Under the pieces are notes generated by a model. The model was not told where the DNA came from and made no database searches. It was given only the letters and a program-made list of their open reading frames with translations. From Flectonema sp. DT1601 (taxonomy: Eukaryota; Euglenozoa; Diplonemea; Diplonemida; Diplonemidae): DNA of 64,000 nt. Made by a program: the position numbers and the translations under genes. The stretch lies in contig OZ025796.1 of assembly GCA_964019425.1 (NCBI GenBank), forward strand, positions 1,116,001-1,180,000. Direction: 5' to 3'. Shown piece after piece: positions 51,652 through 64,000 of the stretch (positions are counted from its first letter, which is position 1; every line of letters starts with the position of its first letter).

Positions 51652-54600
51652 TGTTTCTTCATTTTTTTACATTAATAATTACATTTTGTTCAAAAAGAAA
51701 AAAAAAGAAAAAAGATTTCATATTAGAAACCAGGAAACTAGGTTAACACTTAGTTAAAATTAAGACCGGTTAGTCAGTTTAAGGTCTTGTCTAGGACCAA
51801 CATTCTTGTTTAACTTCAGTTATATTCATTTTACTTTTTATTGTTTCCCATCTACTTTTTATTTTCTATTAGTTCTGGTCAGAAACTCCTGGGCAGCAAG
51901 AAGGAAAGTAGTTAAGTACTTCTGGGTGTTTGGCATCACCCCCCATAGTGAGCAAGTACAACAGGTAGCATTGGTAGTCTGTTGATCCTGAGTGATCCCA
52001 GCTACAGTTTTGTTTTTCTTTCTTTTTTTTAGAAGAAGATCAGGACATTCAAGCACTGCTGGATAGTTGCTGAATGCAGGGCCTGCCTGTGGCATTATAA
52101 TAACAGGCTAAGTCATTTGTAGTTCATAGTTTACCTTTGATTTTATAACTTCACATAGGGTACTATGAACGATGAGAGATCCAGTGGGATCACTCAGGGT
52201 CTAGTAGAGACCACCAATGTTGTGCGTTGATAGGCAAGGTGACCAACCTTGACATTCTTTCTTTTCTCTCCTGTTGTGACAAACACAAAATACACACACA
52301 GCTTACAGTGTGTTCTTTGTGTATGTTTTCTTCAGGTGTGAGTAGTTTTTTTGTTCTTGCTCTTCAGGGAGGGCCTTAGCCAAAAGCTAACAGTCCAAAT
52401 CTCACCTGGTAAACTCAACTCAGTCTTTGTCAGTATTGGCATCAAACCTGTAATGGTTACATTAACTACCATTTCAACAGGTTATTTACTGAAATATTTG
52501 TTCTAAAAGTTGCTAAGTATCTCTCACTTAGAAATTTTTTTATTTTTTTATTTTCAGCTCAATTAGCTACAAAGTGTTTCTACTAAGTGTTTCTCACTTA
52601 GATTTTTTTTTTGCTTTTCAGCTCCTTAAAAGCTGCTAAGTATTTCTGCTAAGTGTTTCTCACTTAGAATCTTATTGTTATGTTCGTTTTCTATCCCTTC
52701 TCCTATCCCTTTTGTTCAAAAAAAGCGGGAGGAAATTCTCTCATTCATGCTAAGATGCACTCTGAACTTTGATTTTTTTGATCTGAGTGTGAGGGAATGA
52801 CCTGTTAGTGCATTGGGCATAAGCTGGGCTGCAGTTTAGATGTCTTAGGTGTTAATAAGGGGTTCCTCTTAGCATTTTTCTTTGTTACCACCTTATGATT
52901 TTCTTGAAGAAAAAAAATAGAAGTCATAATGGTGCTTCCCTCTGGAAGGGTTGTAAGCCATGGTGTCCAACTAAATTAAAGGACAAGTCTGGGATAATCC
53001 CTGCCAGAGGGGCGAGTATTCTACCATGGTTGAAATACTCTGGCAACTGATCTTCAATTTTATGTTGTTTGTTAGCTGCTGGTGTATCTCGATCATGTGT
53101 TGATACTTGCATTTTTTTTTTTATTTGTAATCTTTTACTACAATAACTCTTGCAATTATCTTTTCTTTTTTATTCTCTATCTGTTCTGGTCTGTTTCTTC
53201 ATTTTTTTACATTAATAATTACATTTTGTTCAAAAAGAAAAAAAAAGAAAAAAGATTTCATATTAGAAACCAGGAAACTAGGTTAACACTTAGTTAAAAT
53301 TAAGACCGGTTAGTCAGTTTAAGGTCTTGTCTAGGACCAACATTCTTGTTTAACTTCAGTTATATTCATTTTACTTTTTATTGTTTCCCATCTACTTTTT
53401 ATTTTCTATTAGTTCTGGTCAGAAACTCCTGGGCAGCAAGAAGGAAAGTAGTTAAGTACTCCTGGGTGTTTGGCATCACCCCCCATAGTGAGCAAGTACA
53501 ACAGGTAGCATTGGTAGTCTGTTGATCCTGAGTGATCCCAGCTACAGTTTTGTTTTTCTTTCTTTTTTTTAGAAGAAGATCAGGACATTCAAGCACTGCT
53601 GGATAGTTGCTGAATGCAGGGCCTGCCTGTGGCATTATAATAACAGGCTAAGTCATTTGTAGTTCATAGTTTACCTTTGATTTTATAACTTCACATAGGG
53701 TACTATGAACGATGAGAGATCCAGTGGGATCACTCAGGGTCTAGTAGAGACCACCAATGTTGTGCGTTGATAGGCAAGGTGACCAACCTTGACATTCTTT
53801 CTTTTCTCTCCTGTTGTGACAAACACAAAATACACACACAGCTTACAGTGTGTTCTTTGTGTATGTTTTCTTCAGGTGTGAGTAGTTTTTTTGTTCTTGC
53901 TCTTCAGGGAGGGCCTTAGCCAAAAGCTAACAGTCCAAATCTCACCTGGTAAACTCAACTCAGTCTTTGTCAGTATTGGCATCAAACCTGTAATGGTTAC
54001 ATTAACTACCATTTCAACAGGTTATTTACTGAAATATTTGTTCTAAAAGTTGCTAAGTATCTCTCACTTAGAAATTTTTTTATTTTTTTATTTTCAGCTC
54101 AATTAGCTACAAAGTGTTTCTACTAAGTGTTTCTCACTTAGATTTTTTTTTTGCTTTTCAGCTCCTTAAAAGCTGCTAAGTATTTCTGCTAAGTGTTTCT
54201 CACTTAGAATCTTATTGTTATGTTCGTTTTCTATCCCTTCTCCTATCCCTTTTGTTCAAAAAAAGCGGGAGGAAATTCTCTCATTCATGCTAAGATGCAC
54301 TCTGAACTTTGATTTTTTTGATCTGAGTGTGAGGGAATGACCTGTTAGTGCATTGGGCATAAGCTGGGCTGCAGTTTAGATGTCTTAGGTGTTAATAAGG
54401 GGTTCCTCTTAGCATTTTTCTTTGTTACCACCTTATGATTTTCTTGAAGAAAAAAAATAGAAGTCATAATGGTGCTTCCCTCTGGAAGGGTTGTAAGCCA
54501 TGGTGTCCAACTAAATTAAAGGACAAGTCTGGGATAATCCCTGCCAGAGGGGCGAGTATTCTACCATGGTTGAAATACTCTGGCAACTGATCTTCAATTT

Positions 54601-57600
54601 TATGTTGTTTGTTAGCTGCTGGTGTATCTCGATCATGTGTTGATACTTGCATTTTTTTTTTTATTTGTAATCTTTTACTACAATAACTCTTGCAATTATC
54701 TTTTCTTTTTTATTCTCTATCTGTTCTGGTCTGTTTCTTCATTTTTTTACATTAATAATTACATTTTGTTCAAAAAGAAAAAAAAAGAAAAAAGATTTCA
54801 TATTAGAAACCAGGAAACTAGGTTAACACTTAGTTAAAATTAAGACCGGTTAGTCAGTTTAAGGTCTTGTCTAGGACCAACATTCTTGTTTAACTTCAGT
54901 TATATTCATTTTACTTTTTATTGTTTCCCATCTACTTTTTATTTTCTATTAGTTCTGGTCAGAAACTCCTGGGCAGCAAGAAGGAAAGTAGTTAAGTACT
55001 CCTGGGTGTTTGGCATCACCCCCCATAGTGAGCAAGTACAACAGGTAGCATTGGTAGTCTGTTGATCCTGAGTGATCCCAGCTACAGTTTTGTTTTTCTT
55101 TCTTTTTTTTAGAAGAAGATCAGGACATTCAAGCACTGCTGGATAGTTGCTGAATGCAGGGCCTGCCTGTGGCATTATAATAACAGGCTAAGTCATTTGT
55201 AGTTCATAGTTTACCTTTGATTTTATAACTTCACATAGGGTACTATGAACGATGAGAGATCCAGTGGGATCACTCAGGGTCTAGTAGAGACCACCAATGT
55301 TGTGCGTTGATAGGCAAGGTGACCAACCTTGACATTCTTTCTTTTCTCTCCTGTTGTGACAAACACAAAATACACACACAGCTTACAGTGTGTTCTTTGT
55401 GTATGTTTTCTTCAGGTGTGAGTAGTTTTTTTGTTCTTGCTCTTCAGGGAGGGCCTTAGCCAAAAGCTAACAGTCCAAATCTCACCTGGTAAACTCAACT
55501 CAGTCTTTGTCAGTATTGGCATCAAACCTGTAATGGTTACATTAACTACCATTTCAACAGGTTATTTACTGAAATATTTGTTCTAAAAGTTGCTAAGTAT
55601 CTCTCACTTAGAAATTTTTTTATTTTTTTATTTTCAGCTCAATTAGCTACAAAGTGTTTCTACTAAGTGTTTCTCACTTAGATTTTTTTTTTGCTTTTCA
55701 GCTCCTTAAAAGCTGCTAAGTATTTCTGCTAAGTGTTTCTCACTTAGAATCTTATTGTTATGTTCGTTTTCTATCCCTTCTCCTATCCCTTTTGTTCAAA
55801 AAAAGCGGGAGGAAATTCTCTCATTCATGCTAAGATGCACTCTGAACTTTGATTTTTTTGATCTGAGTGTGAGGGAATGACCTGTTAGTGCATTGGGCAT
55901 AAGCTGGGCTGCAGTTTAGATGTCTTAGGTGTTAATAAGGGGTTCCTCTTAGCATTTTTCTTTGTTACCACCTTATGATTTTCTTGAAGAAAAAAAATAG
56001 AAGTCATAATGGTGCTTCCCTCTGGAAGGGTTGTAAGCCATGGTGTCCAACTAAATTAAAGGACAAGTCTGGGATAATCCCTGCCAGAGGGGCGAGTATT
56101 CTACCATGGTTGAAATACTCTGGCAACTGATCTTCAATTTTATGTTGTTTGTTAGCTGCTGGTGTATCTCGATCATGTGTTGATACTTGCATTTTTTTTT
56201 TTATTTGTAATCTTTTACTACAATAACTCTTGCAATTATCTTTTCTTTTTTATTCTCTATCTGTTCTGGTCTGTTTCTTCATTTTTTTACATTAATAATT
56301 ACATTTTGTTCAAAAAGAAAAAAAAAGAAAAAAGATTTCATATTAGAAACCAGGAAACTAGGTTAACACTTAGTTAAAATTAAGACCGGTTAGTCAGTTT
56401 AAGGTCTTGTCTAGGACCAACATTCTTGTTTAACTTCAGTTATATTCATTTTACTTTTTATTGTTTCCCATCTACTTTTTATTTTCTATTAGTTCTGGTC
56501 AGAAACTCCTGGGCAGCAAGAAGGAAAGTAGTTAAGTACTTCTGGGTGTTTGGCATCACCCCCCATAGTGAGCAAGTACAACAGGTAGCATTGGTAGTCT
56601 GTTGATCCTGAGTGATCCCAGCTACAGTTTTGTTTTTCTTTCTTTTTTTTAGAAGAAGATCAGGACATTCAAGCACTGCTGGATAGTTGCTGAATGCAGG
56701 GCCTGCCTGTGGCATTATAATAACAGGCTAAGTCATTTGTAGTTCATAGTTTACCTTTGATTTTATAACTTCACATAGGGTACTATGAACGATGAGAGAT
56801 CCAGTGGGATCACTCAGGGTCTAGTAGAGACCACCAATGTTGTGCGTTGATAGGCAAGGTGACCAACCTTGACATTCTTTCTTTTCTCTCCTGTTGTGAC
56901 AAACACAAAATACACACACAGCTTACAGTGTGTTCTTTGTGTATGTTTTCTTCAGGTGTGAGTAGTTTTTTTGTTCTTGCTCTTCAGGGAGGGCCTTAGC
57001 CAAAAGCTAACAGTCCAAATCTCACCTGGTAAACTCAACTCAGTCTTTGTCAGTATTGGCATCAAACCTGTAATGGTTACATTAACTACCATTTCAACAG
57101 GTTATTTACTGAAATATTTGTTCTAAAAGTTGCTAAGTATCTCTCACTTAGAAATTTTTTTATTTTTTTATTTTCAGCTCAATTAGCTACAAAGTGTTTC
57201 TACTAAGTGTTTCTCACTTAGATTTTTTTTTTGCTTTTCAGCTCCTTAAAAGCTGCTAAGTATTTCTGCTAAGTGTTTCTCACTTAGAATCTTATTGTTA
57301 TGTTCGTTTTCTATCCCTTCTCCTATCCCTTTTGTTCAAAAAAAGCGGGAGGAAATTCTCTCATTCATGCTAAGATGCACTCTGAACTTTGATTTTTTTG
57401 ATCTGAGTGTGAGGGAATGACCTGTTAGTGCATTGGGCATAAGCTGGGCTGCAGTTTAGATGTCTTAGGTGTTAATAAGGGGTTCCTCTTAGCATTTTTC
57501 TTTGTTACCACCTTATGATTTTCTTGAAGAAAAAAAATAGAAGTCATAATGGTGCTTCCCTCTGGAAGGGTTGTAAGCCATGGTGTCCAACTAAATTAAA

Positions 57601-60600
57601 GGACAAGTCTGGGATAATCCCTGCCAGAGGGGCGAGTATTCTACCATGGTTGAAATACTCTGGCAACTGATCTTCAATTTTATGTTGTTTGTTAGCTGCT
57701 GGTGTATCTCGATCATGTGTTGATACTTGCATTTTTTTTTTTATTTGTAATCTTTTACTACAATAACTCTTGCAATTATCTTTTCTTTTTTATTCTCTAT
57801 CTGTTCTGGTCTGTTTCTTCATTTTTTTACATTAATAATTACATTTTGTTCAAAAAGAAAAAAAAAGAAAAAAGATTTCATATTAGAAACCAGGAAACTA
57901 GGTTAACACTTAGTTAAAATTAAGACCGGTTAGTCAGTTTAAGGTCTTGTCTAGGACCAACATTCTTGTTTAACTTCAGTTATATTCATTTTACTTTTTA
58001 TTGTTTCCCATCTACTTTTTATTTTCTATTAGTTCTGGTCAGAAACTCCTGGGCAGCAAGAAGGAAAGTAGTTAAGTACTTCTGGGTGTTTGGCATCACC
58101 CCCCATAGTGAGCAAGTACAACAGGTAGCATTGGTAGTCTGTTGATCCTGAGTGATCCCAGCTACAGTTTTGTTTTTCTTTCTTTTTTTTAGAAGAAGAT
58201 CAGGACATTCAAGCACTGCTGGATAGTTGCTGAATGCAGGGCCTGCCTGTGGCATTATAATAACAGGCTAAGTCATTTGTAGTTCATAGTTTACCTTTGA
58301 TTTTATAACTTCACATAGGGTACTATGAACGATGAGAGATCCAGTGGGATCACTCAGGGTCTAGTAGAGACCACCAATGTTGTGCGTTGATAGGCAAGGT
58401 GACCAACCTTGACATTCTTTCTTTTCTCTCCTGTTGTGACAAACACAAAATACACACACAGCTTACAGTGTGTTCTTTGTGTATGTTTTCTTCAGGTGTG
58501 AGTAGTTTTTTTGTTCTTGCTCTTCAGGGAGGGCCTTAGCCAAAAGCTAACAGTCCAAATCTCACCTGGTAAACTCAACTCAGTCTTTGTCAGTATTGGC
58601 ATCAAACCTGTAATGGTTACATTAACTACCATTTCAACAGGTTATTTACTGAAATATTTGTTCTAAAAGTTGCTAAGTATCTCTCACTTAGAAATTTTTT
58701 TATTTTTTTATTTTCAGCTCAATTAGCTACAAAGTGTTTCTACTAAGTGTTTCTCACTTAGATTTTTTTTTTGCTTTTCAGCTCCTTAAAAGCTGCTAAG
58801 TATTTCTGCTAAGTGTTTCTCACTTAGAATCTTATTGTTATGTTCGTTTTCTATCCCTTCTCCTATCCCTTTTGTTCAAAAAAAGCGGGAGGAAATTCTC
58901 TCATTCATGCTAAGATGCACTCTGAACTTTGATTTTTTTGATCTGAGTGTGAGGGAATGACCTGTTAGTGCATTGGGCATAAGCTGGGCTGCAGTTTAGA
59001 TGTCTTAGGTGTTAATAAGGGGTTCCTCTTAGCATTTTTCTTTGTTACCACCTTATGATTTTCTTGAAGAAAAAAAATAGAAGTCATAATGGTGCTTCCC
59101 TCTGGAAGGGTTGTAAGCCATGGTGTCCAACTAAATTAAAGGACAAGTCTGGGATAATCCCTGCCAGAGGGGCGAGTATTCTACCATGGTTGAAATACTC
59201 TGGCAACTGATCTTCAATTTTATGTTGTTTGTTAGCTGCTGGTGTATCTCGATCATGTGTTGATACTTGCATTTTTTTTTTTATTTGTAATCTTTTACTA
59301 CAATAACTCTTGCAATTATCTTTTCTTTTTTATTCTCTATCTGTTCTGGTCTGTTTCTTCATTTTTTTACATTAATAATTACATTTTGTTCAAAAAGAAA
59401 AAAAAAGAAAAAAGATTTCATATTAGAAACCAGGAAACTAGGTTAACACTTAGTTAAAATTAAGACCGGTTAGTCAGTTTAAGGTCTTGTCTAGGACCAA
59501 CATTCTTGTTTAACTTCAGTTATATTCATTTTACTTTTTATTGTTTCCCATCTACTTTTTATTTTCTATTAGTTCTGGTCAGAAACTCCTGGGCAGCAAG
59601 AAGGAAAGTAGTTAAGTACTTCTGGGTGTTTGGCATCACCCCCCATAGTGAGCAAGTACAACAGGTAGCATTGGTAGTCTGTTGATCCTGAGTGATCCCA
59701 GCTACAGTTTTGTTTTTCTTTCTTTTTTTTAGAAGAAGATCAGGACATTCAAGCACTGCTGGATAGTTGCTGAATGCAGGGCCTGCCTGTGGCATTATAA
59801 TAACAGGCTAAGTCATTTGTAGTTCATAGTTTACCTTTGATTTTATAACTTCACATAGGGTACTATGAACGATGAGAGATCCAGTGGGATCACTCAGGGT
59901 CTAGTAGAGACCACCAATGTTGTGCGTTGATAGGCAAGGTGACCAACCTTGACATTCTTTCTTTTCTCTCCTGTTGTGACAAACACAAAATACACACACA
60001 GCTTACAGTGTGTTCTTTGTGTATGTTTTCTTCAGGTGTGAGTAGTTTTTTTGTTCTTGCTCTTCAGGGAGGGCCTTAGCCAAAAGCTAACAGTCCAAAT
60101 CTCACCTGGTAAACTCAACTCAGTCTTTGTCAGTATTGGCATCAAACCTGTAATGGTTACATTAACTACCATTTCAACAGGTTATTTACTGAAATATTTG
60201 TTCTAAAAGTTGCTAAGTATCTCTCACTTAGAAATTTTTTTATTTTTTTATTTTCAGCTCAATTAGCTACAAAGTGTTTCTACTAAGTGTTTCTCACTTA
60301 GATTTTTTTTTTGCTTTTCAGCTCCTTAAAAGCTGCTAAGTATTTCTGCTAAGTGTTTCTCACTTAGAATCTTATTGTTATGTTCGTTTTCTATCCCTTC
60401 TCCTATCCCTTTTGTTCAAAAAAAGCGGGAGGAAATTCTCTCATTCATGCTAAGATGCACTCTGAACTTTGATTTTTTTGATCTGAGTGTGAGGGAATGA
60501 CCTGTTAGTGCATTGGGCATAAGCTGGGCTGCAGTTTAGATGTCTTAGGTGTTAATAAGGGGTTCCTCTTAGCATTTTTCTTTGTTACCACCTTATGATT

Positions 60601-63600
60601 TTCTTGAAGAAAAAAAATAGAAGTCATAATGGTGCTTCCCTCTGGAAGGGTTGTAAGCCATGGTGTCCAACTAAATTAAAGGACAAGTCTGGGATAATCC
60701 CTGCCAGAGGGGCGAGTATTCTACCATGGTTGAAATACTCTGGCAACTGATCTTCAATTTTATGTTGTTTGTTAGCTGCTGGTGTATCTCGATCATGTGT
60801 TGATACTTGCATTTTTTTTTTTATTTGTAATCTTTTACTACAATAACTCTTGCAATTATCTTTTCTTTTTTATTCTCTATCTGTTCTGGTCTGTTTCTTC
60901 ATTTTTTTACATTAATAATTACATTTTGTTCAAAAAGAAAAAAAAAGAAAAAAGATTTCATATTAGAAACCAGGAAACTAGGTTAACACTTAGTTAAAAT
61001 TAAGACCGGTTAGTCAGTTTAAGGTCTTGTCTAGGACCAACATTCTTGTTTAACTTCAGTTATATTCATTTTACTTTTTATTGTTTCCCATCTACTTTTT
61101 ATTTTCTATTAGTTCTGGTCAGAAACTCCTGGGCAGCAAGAAGGAAAGTAGTTAAGTACTTCTGGGTGTTTGGCATCACCCCCCATAGTGAGCAAGTACA
61201 ACAGGTAGCATTGGTAGTCTGTTGATCCTGAGTGATCCCAGCTACAGTTTTGTTTTTCTTTCTTTTTTTTAGAAGAAGATCAGGACATTCAAGCACTGCT
61301 GGATAGTTGCTGAATGCAGGGCCTGCCTGTGGCATTATAATAACAGGCTAAGTCATTTGTAGTTCATAGTTTACCTTTGATTTTATAACTTCACATAGGG
61401 TACTATGAACGATGAGAGATCCAGTGGGATCACTCAGGGTCTAGTAGAGACCACCAATGTTGTGCGTTGATAGGCAAGGTGACCAACCTTGACATTCTTT
61501 CTTTTCTCTCCTGTTGTGACAAACACAAAATACACACACAGCTTACAGTGTGTTCTTTGTGTATGTTTTCTTCAGGTGTGAGTAGTTTTTTTGTTCTTGC
61601 TCTTCAGGGAGGGCCTTAGCCAAAAGCTAACAGTCCAAATCTCACCTGGTAAACTCAACTCAGTCTTTGTCAGTATTGGCATCAAACCTGTAATGGTTAC
61701 ATTAACTACCATTTCAACAGGTTATTTACTGAAATATTTGTTCTAAAAGTTGCTAAGTATCTCTCACTTAGAAATTTTTTTATTTTTTTATTTTCAGCTC
61801 AATTAGCTACAAAGTGTTTCTACTAAGTGTTTCTCACTTAGATTTTTTTTTTGCTTTTCAGCTCCTTAAAAGCTGCTAAGTATTTCTGCTAAGTGTTTCT
61901 CACTTAGAATCTTATTGTTATGTTCGTTTTCTATCCCTTCTCCTATCCCTTTTGTTCAAAAAAAGCGGGAGGAAATTCTCTCATTCATGCTAAGATGCAC
62001 TCTGAACTTTGATTTTTTTGATCTGAGTGTGAGGGAATGACCTGTTAGTGCATTGGGCATAAGCTGGGCTGCAGTTTAGATGTCTTAGGTGTTAATAAGG
62101 GGTTCCTCTTAGCATTTTTCTTTGTTACCACCTTATGATTTTCTTGAAGAAAAAAAATAGAAGTCATAATGGTGCTTCCCTCTGGAAGGGTTGTAAGCCA
62201 TGGTGTCCAACTAAATTAAAGGACAAGTCTGGGATAATCCCTGCCAGAGGGGCGAGTATTCTACCATGGTTGAAATACTCTGGCAACTGATCTTCAATTT
62301 TATGTTGTTTGTTAGCTGCTGGTGTATCTCGATCATGTGTTGATACTTGCATTTTTTTTTTTATTTGTAATCTTTTACTACAATAACTCTTGCAATTATC
62401 TTTTCTTTTTTATTCTCTATCTGTTCTGGTCTGTTTCTTCATTTTTTTACATTAATAATTACATTTTGTTCAAAAAGAAAAAAAAAGAAAAAAGATTTCA
62501 TATTAGAAACCAGGAAACTAGGTTAACACTTAGTTAAAATTAAGACCGGTTAGTCAGTTTAAGGTCTTGTCTAGGACCAACATTCTTGTTTAACTTCAGT
62601 TATATTCATTTTACTTTTTATTGTTTCCCATCTACTTTTTATTTTCTATTAGTTCTGGTCAGAAACTCCTGGGCAGCAAGAAGGAAAGTAGTTAAGTACT
62701 TCTGGGTGTTTGGCATCACCCCCCATAGTGAGCAAGTACAACAGGTAGCATTGGTAGTCTGTTGATCCTGAGTGATCCCAGCTACAGTTTTGTTTTTCTT
62801 TCTTTTTTTTAGAAGAAGATCAGGACATTCAAGCACTGCTGGATAGTTGCTGAATGCAGGGCCTGCCTGTGGCATTATAATAACAGGCTAAGTCATTTGT
62901 AGTTCATAGTTTACCTTTGATTTTATAACTTCACATAGGGTACTATGAACGATGAGAGATCCAGTGGGATCACTCAGGGTCTAGTAGAGACCACCAATGT
63001 TGTGCGTTGATAGGCAAGGTGACCAACCTTGACATTCTTTCTTTTCTCTCCTGTTGTGACAAACACAAAATACACACACAGCTTACAGTGTGTTCTTTGT
63101 GTATGTTTTCTTCAGGTGTGAGTAGTTTTTTTGTTCTTGCTCTTCAGGGAGGGCCTTAGCCAAAAGCTAACAGTCCAAATCTCACCTGGTAAACTCAACT
63201 CAGTCTTTGTCAGTATTGGCATCAAACCTGTAATGGTTACATTAACTACCATTTCAACAGGTTATTTACTGAAATATTTGTTCTAAAAGTTGCTAAGTAT
63301 CTCTCACTTAGAAATTTTTTTATTTTTTTATTTTCAGCTCAATTAGCTACAAAGTGTTTCTACTAAGTGTTTCTCACTTAGATTTTTTTTTTGCTTTTCA
63401 GCTCCTTAAAAGCTGCTAAGTATTTCTGCTAAGTGTTTCTCACTTAGAATCTTATTGTTATGTTCGTTTTCTATCCCTTCTCCTATCCCTTTTGTTCAAA
63501 AAAAGCGGGAGGAAATTCTCTCATTCATGCTAAGATGCACTCTGAACTTTGATTTTTTTGATCTGAGTGTGAGGGAATGACCTGTTAGTGCATTGGGCAT

Positions 63601-64000
63601 AAGCTGGGCTGCAGTTTAGATGTCTTAGGTGTTAATAAGGGGTTCCTCTTAGCATTTTTCTTTGTTACCACCTTATGATTTTCTTGAAGAAAAAAAATAG
63701 AAGTCATAATGGTGCTTCCCTCTGGAAGGGTTGTAAGCCATGGTGTCCAACTAAATTAAAGGACAAGTCTGGGATAATCCCTGCCAGAGGGGCGAGTATT
63801 CTACCATGGTTGAAATACTCTGGCAACTGATCTTCAATTTTATGTTGTTTGTTAGCTGCTGGTGTATCTCGATCATGTGTTGATACTTGCATTTTTTTTT
63901 TTATTTGTAATCTTTTACTACAATAACTCTTGCAATTATCTTTTCTTTTTTATTCTCTATCTGTTCTGGTCTGTTTCTTCATTTTTTTACATTAATAATT
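51652..64000 (+). repeat. Tandem array of P, eight 1,540-bp units, runs off window
   Basis: The period is 1,540 bp by exact position: units start at 51,652, 53,192, 54,732, 56,272, 57,812, 59,352, 60,892 and 62,432, and a ninth begins at 63,972. I found one difference among the units: a C instead of T at 53,461 and 55,001 (units two and three). Even the A/T runs keep their length. The sense strand is plus; the 3' module with TTAGC-CAAAA-GCTAA lies at 52,374-52,388 in unit one. Each unit also holds a segment of about 145 bp (51,652 to about 51,805) not found in the dispersed copies. Short frames in the unit are not conserved genes. Confidence 0.95.

Noticed and set aside
51859-63892. Repeated short frames in the P array (beginning MPQAGPAFSNY, MQVSTHD, MYLDHVLIL)
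   Set aside because: They recur only because the 1,540-bp unit recurs. They lie on both strands of a non-coding element, are cut by its truncations, and have no recognisable domain.
51652-64000. CRISPR-like array
   Set aside because: The repeated unit is 1,540 bp with no spacers, in a eukaryotic context. It is a tandem retroposon array.
51652-64000. Hammerhead ribozyme (retrozyme-type) in the P unit
   Set aside because: I found no CTGATGA core with a matching GAAA in the module or nearby on the sense strand.

Overview
This is a eukaryotic nuclear window. It encodes a cohesin Scc3/STAG subunit, an Era-type GTPase that looks mitochondrial, a GIDE-type membrane protein and an UNC-93-like transporter. 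One gene has short GT-AG introns of 67-83 bp, and the standard stop codons are used. Most genes are single long open frames. I cannot name the species. It is intron-poor, compact and AT-rich with very long A/T homopolymers, which fits a protist or a small, reduced animal.

Region 1 (1-15.1 kb) is the host gene block. Six convincing genes all lie on the minus strand with short gaps: SCC3 (C-terminus beyond the window), an unrecognised 482-aa protein, an ankyrin-GIDE membrane protein, an Era-like GTPase with degenerate G motifs, a peroxiredoxin-like/UNC-93-like fusion, and a multi-exon CCCH zinc-finger protein. Region 2 (15.2-19.0 kb) holds a broken DIRS-like RNase H remnant, an intact gene with an HNH-like motif, and an unexplained 183-aa frame.

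Region 3 (19.0-51.6 kb) is a nest of mobile elements. The centrepiece is a full-length 11,266-bp non-LTR retrotransposon on the minus strand (26,821-38,086), here called L1 (it is unrelated to mammalian LINE-1). A perfect 10-bp target-site duplication (TGGATTAGGA) flanks it inside a piggyBac transposase gene. L1 has one uninterrupted ORF of about 1,700 codons: zinc fingers, reverse transcriptase, CCHC, restriction-like endonuclease, and an unusual coiled-coil C-terminal extension. Its roughly 5.7-kb 3' region is largely a satellite made of perfect dyads. At least four more damaged copies (L2-L5) share its layout or its fixed 3' end. The piggyBac still has TTAA at both ends and sits in the satellite of copy L2. 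A TIR DNA transposon carrying a tRNA-like 72-mer and a small MITE-like element are nested there too.

Region 4 (51.65 kb to the end) is a tandem array of eight nearly identical 1,540-bp units. The unit is a non-coding, hairpin-rich element, here called P, also found as five dispersed copies, one with an 11-bp target-site duplication. P and L1 end in the same 3' hairpin, CAAAA loop then CAGTCC. The four differences between them are two compensated base pairs. I infer that L1 is an autonomous LINE and P its non-coding partner, later amplified in tandem. This LINE-satellite-partner system is the most interesting content of the window.
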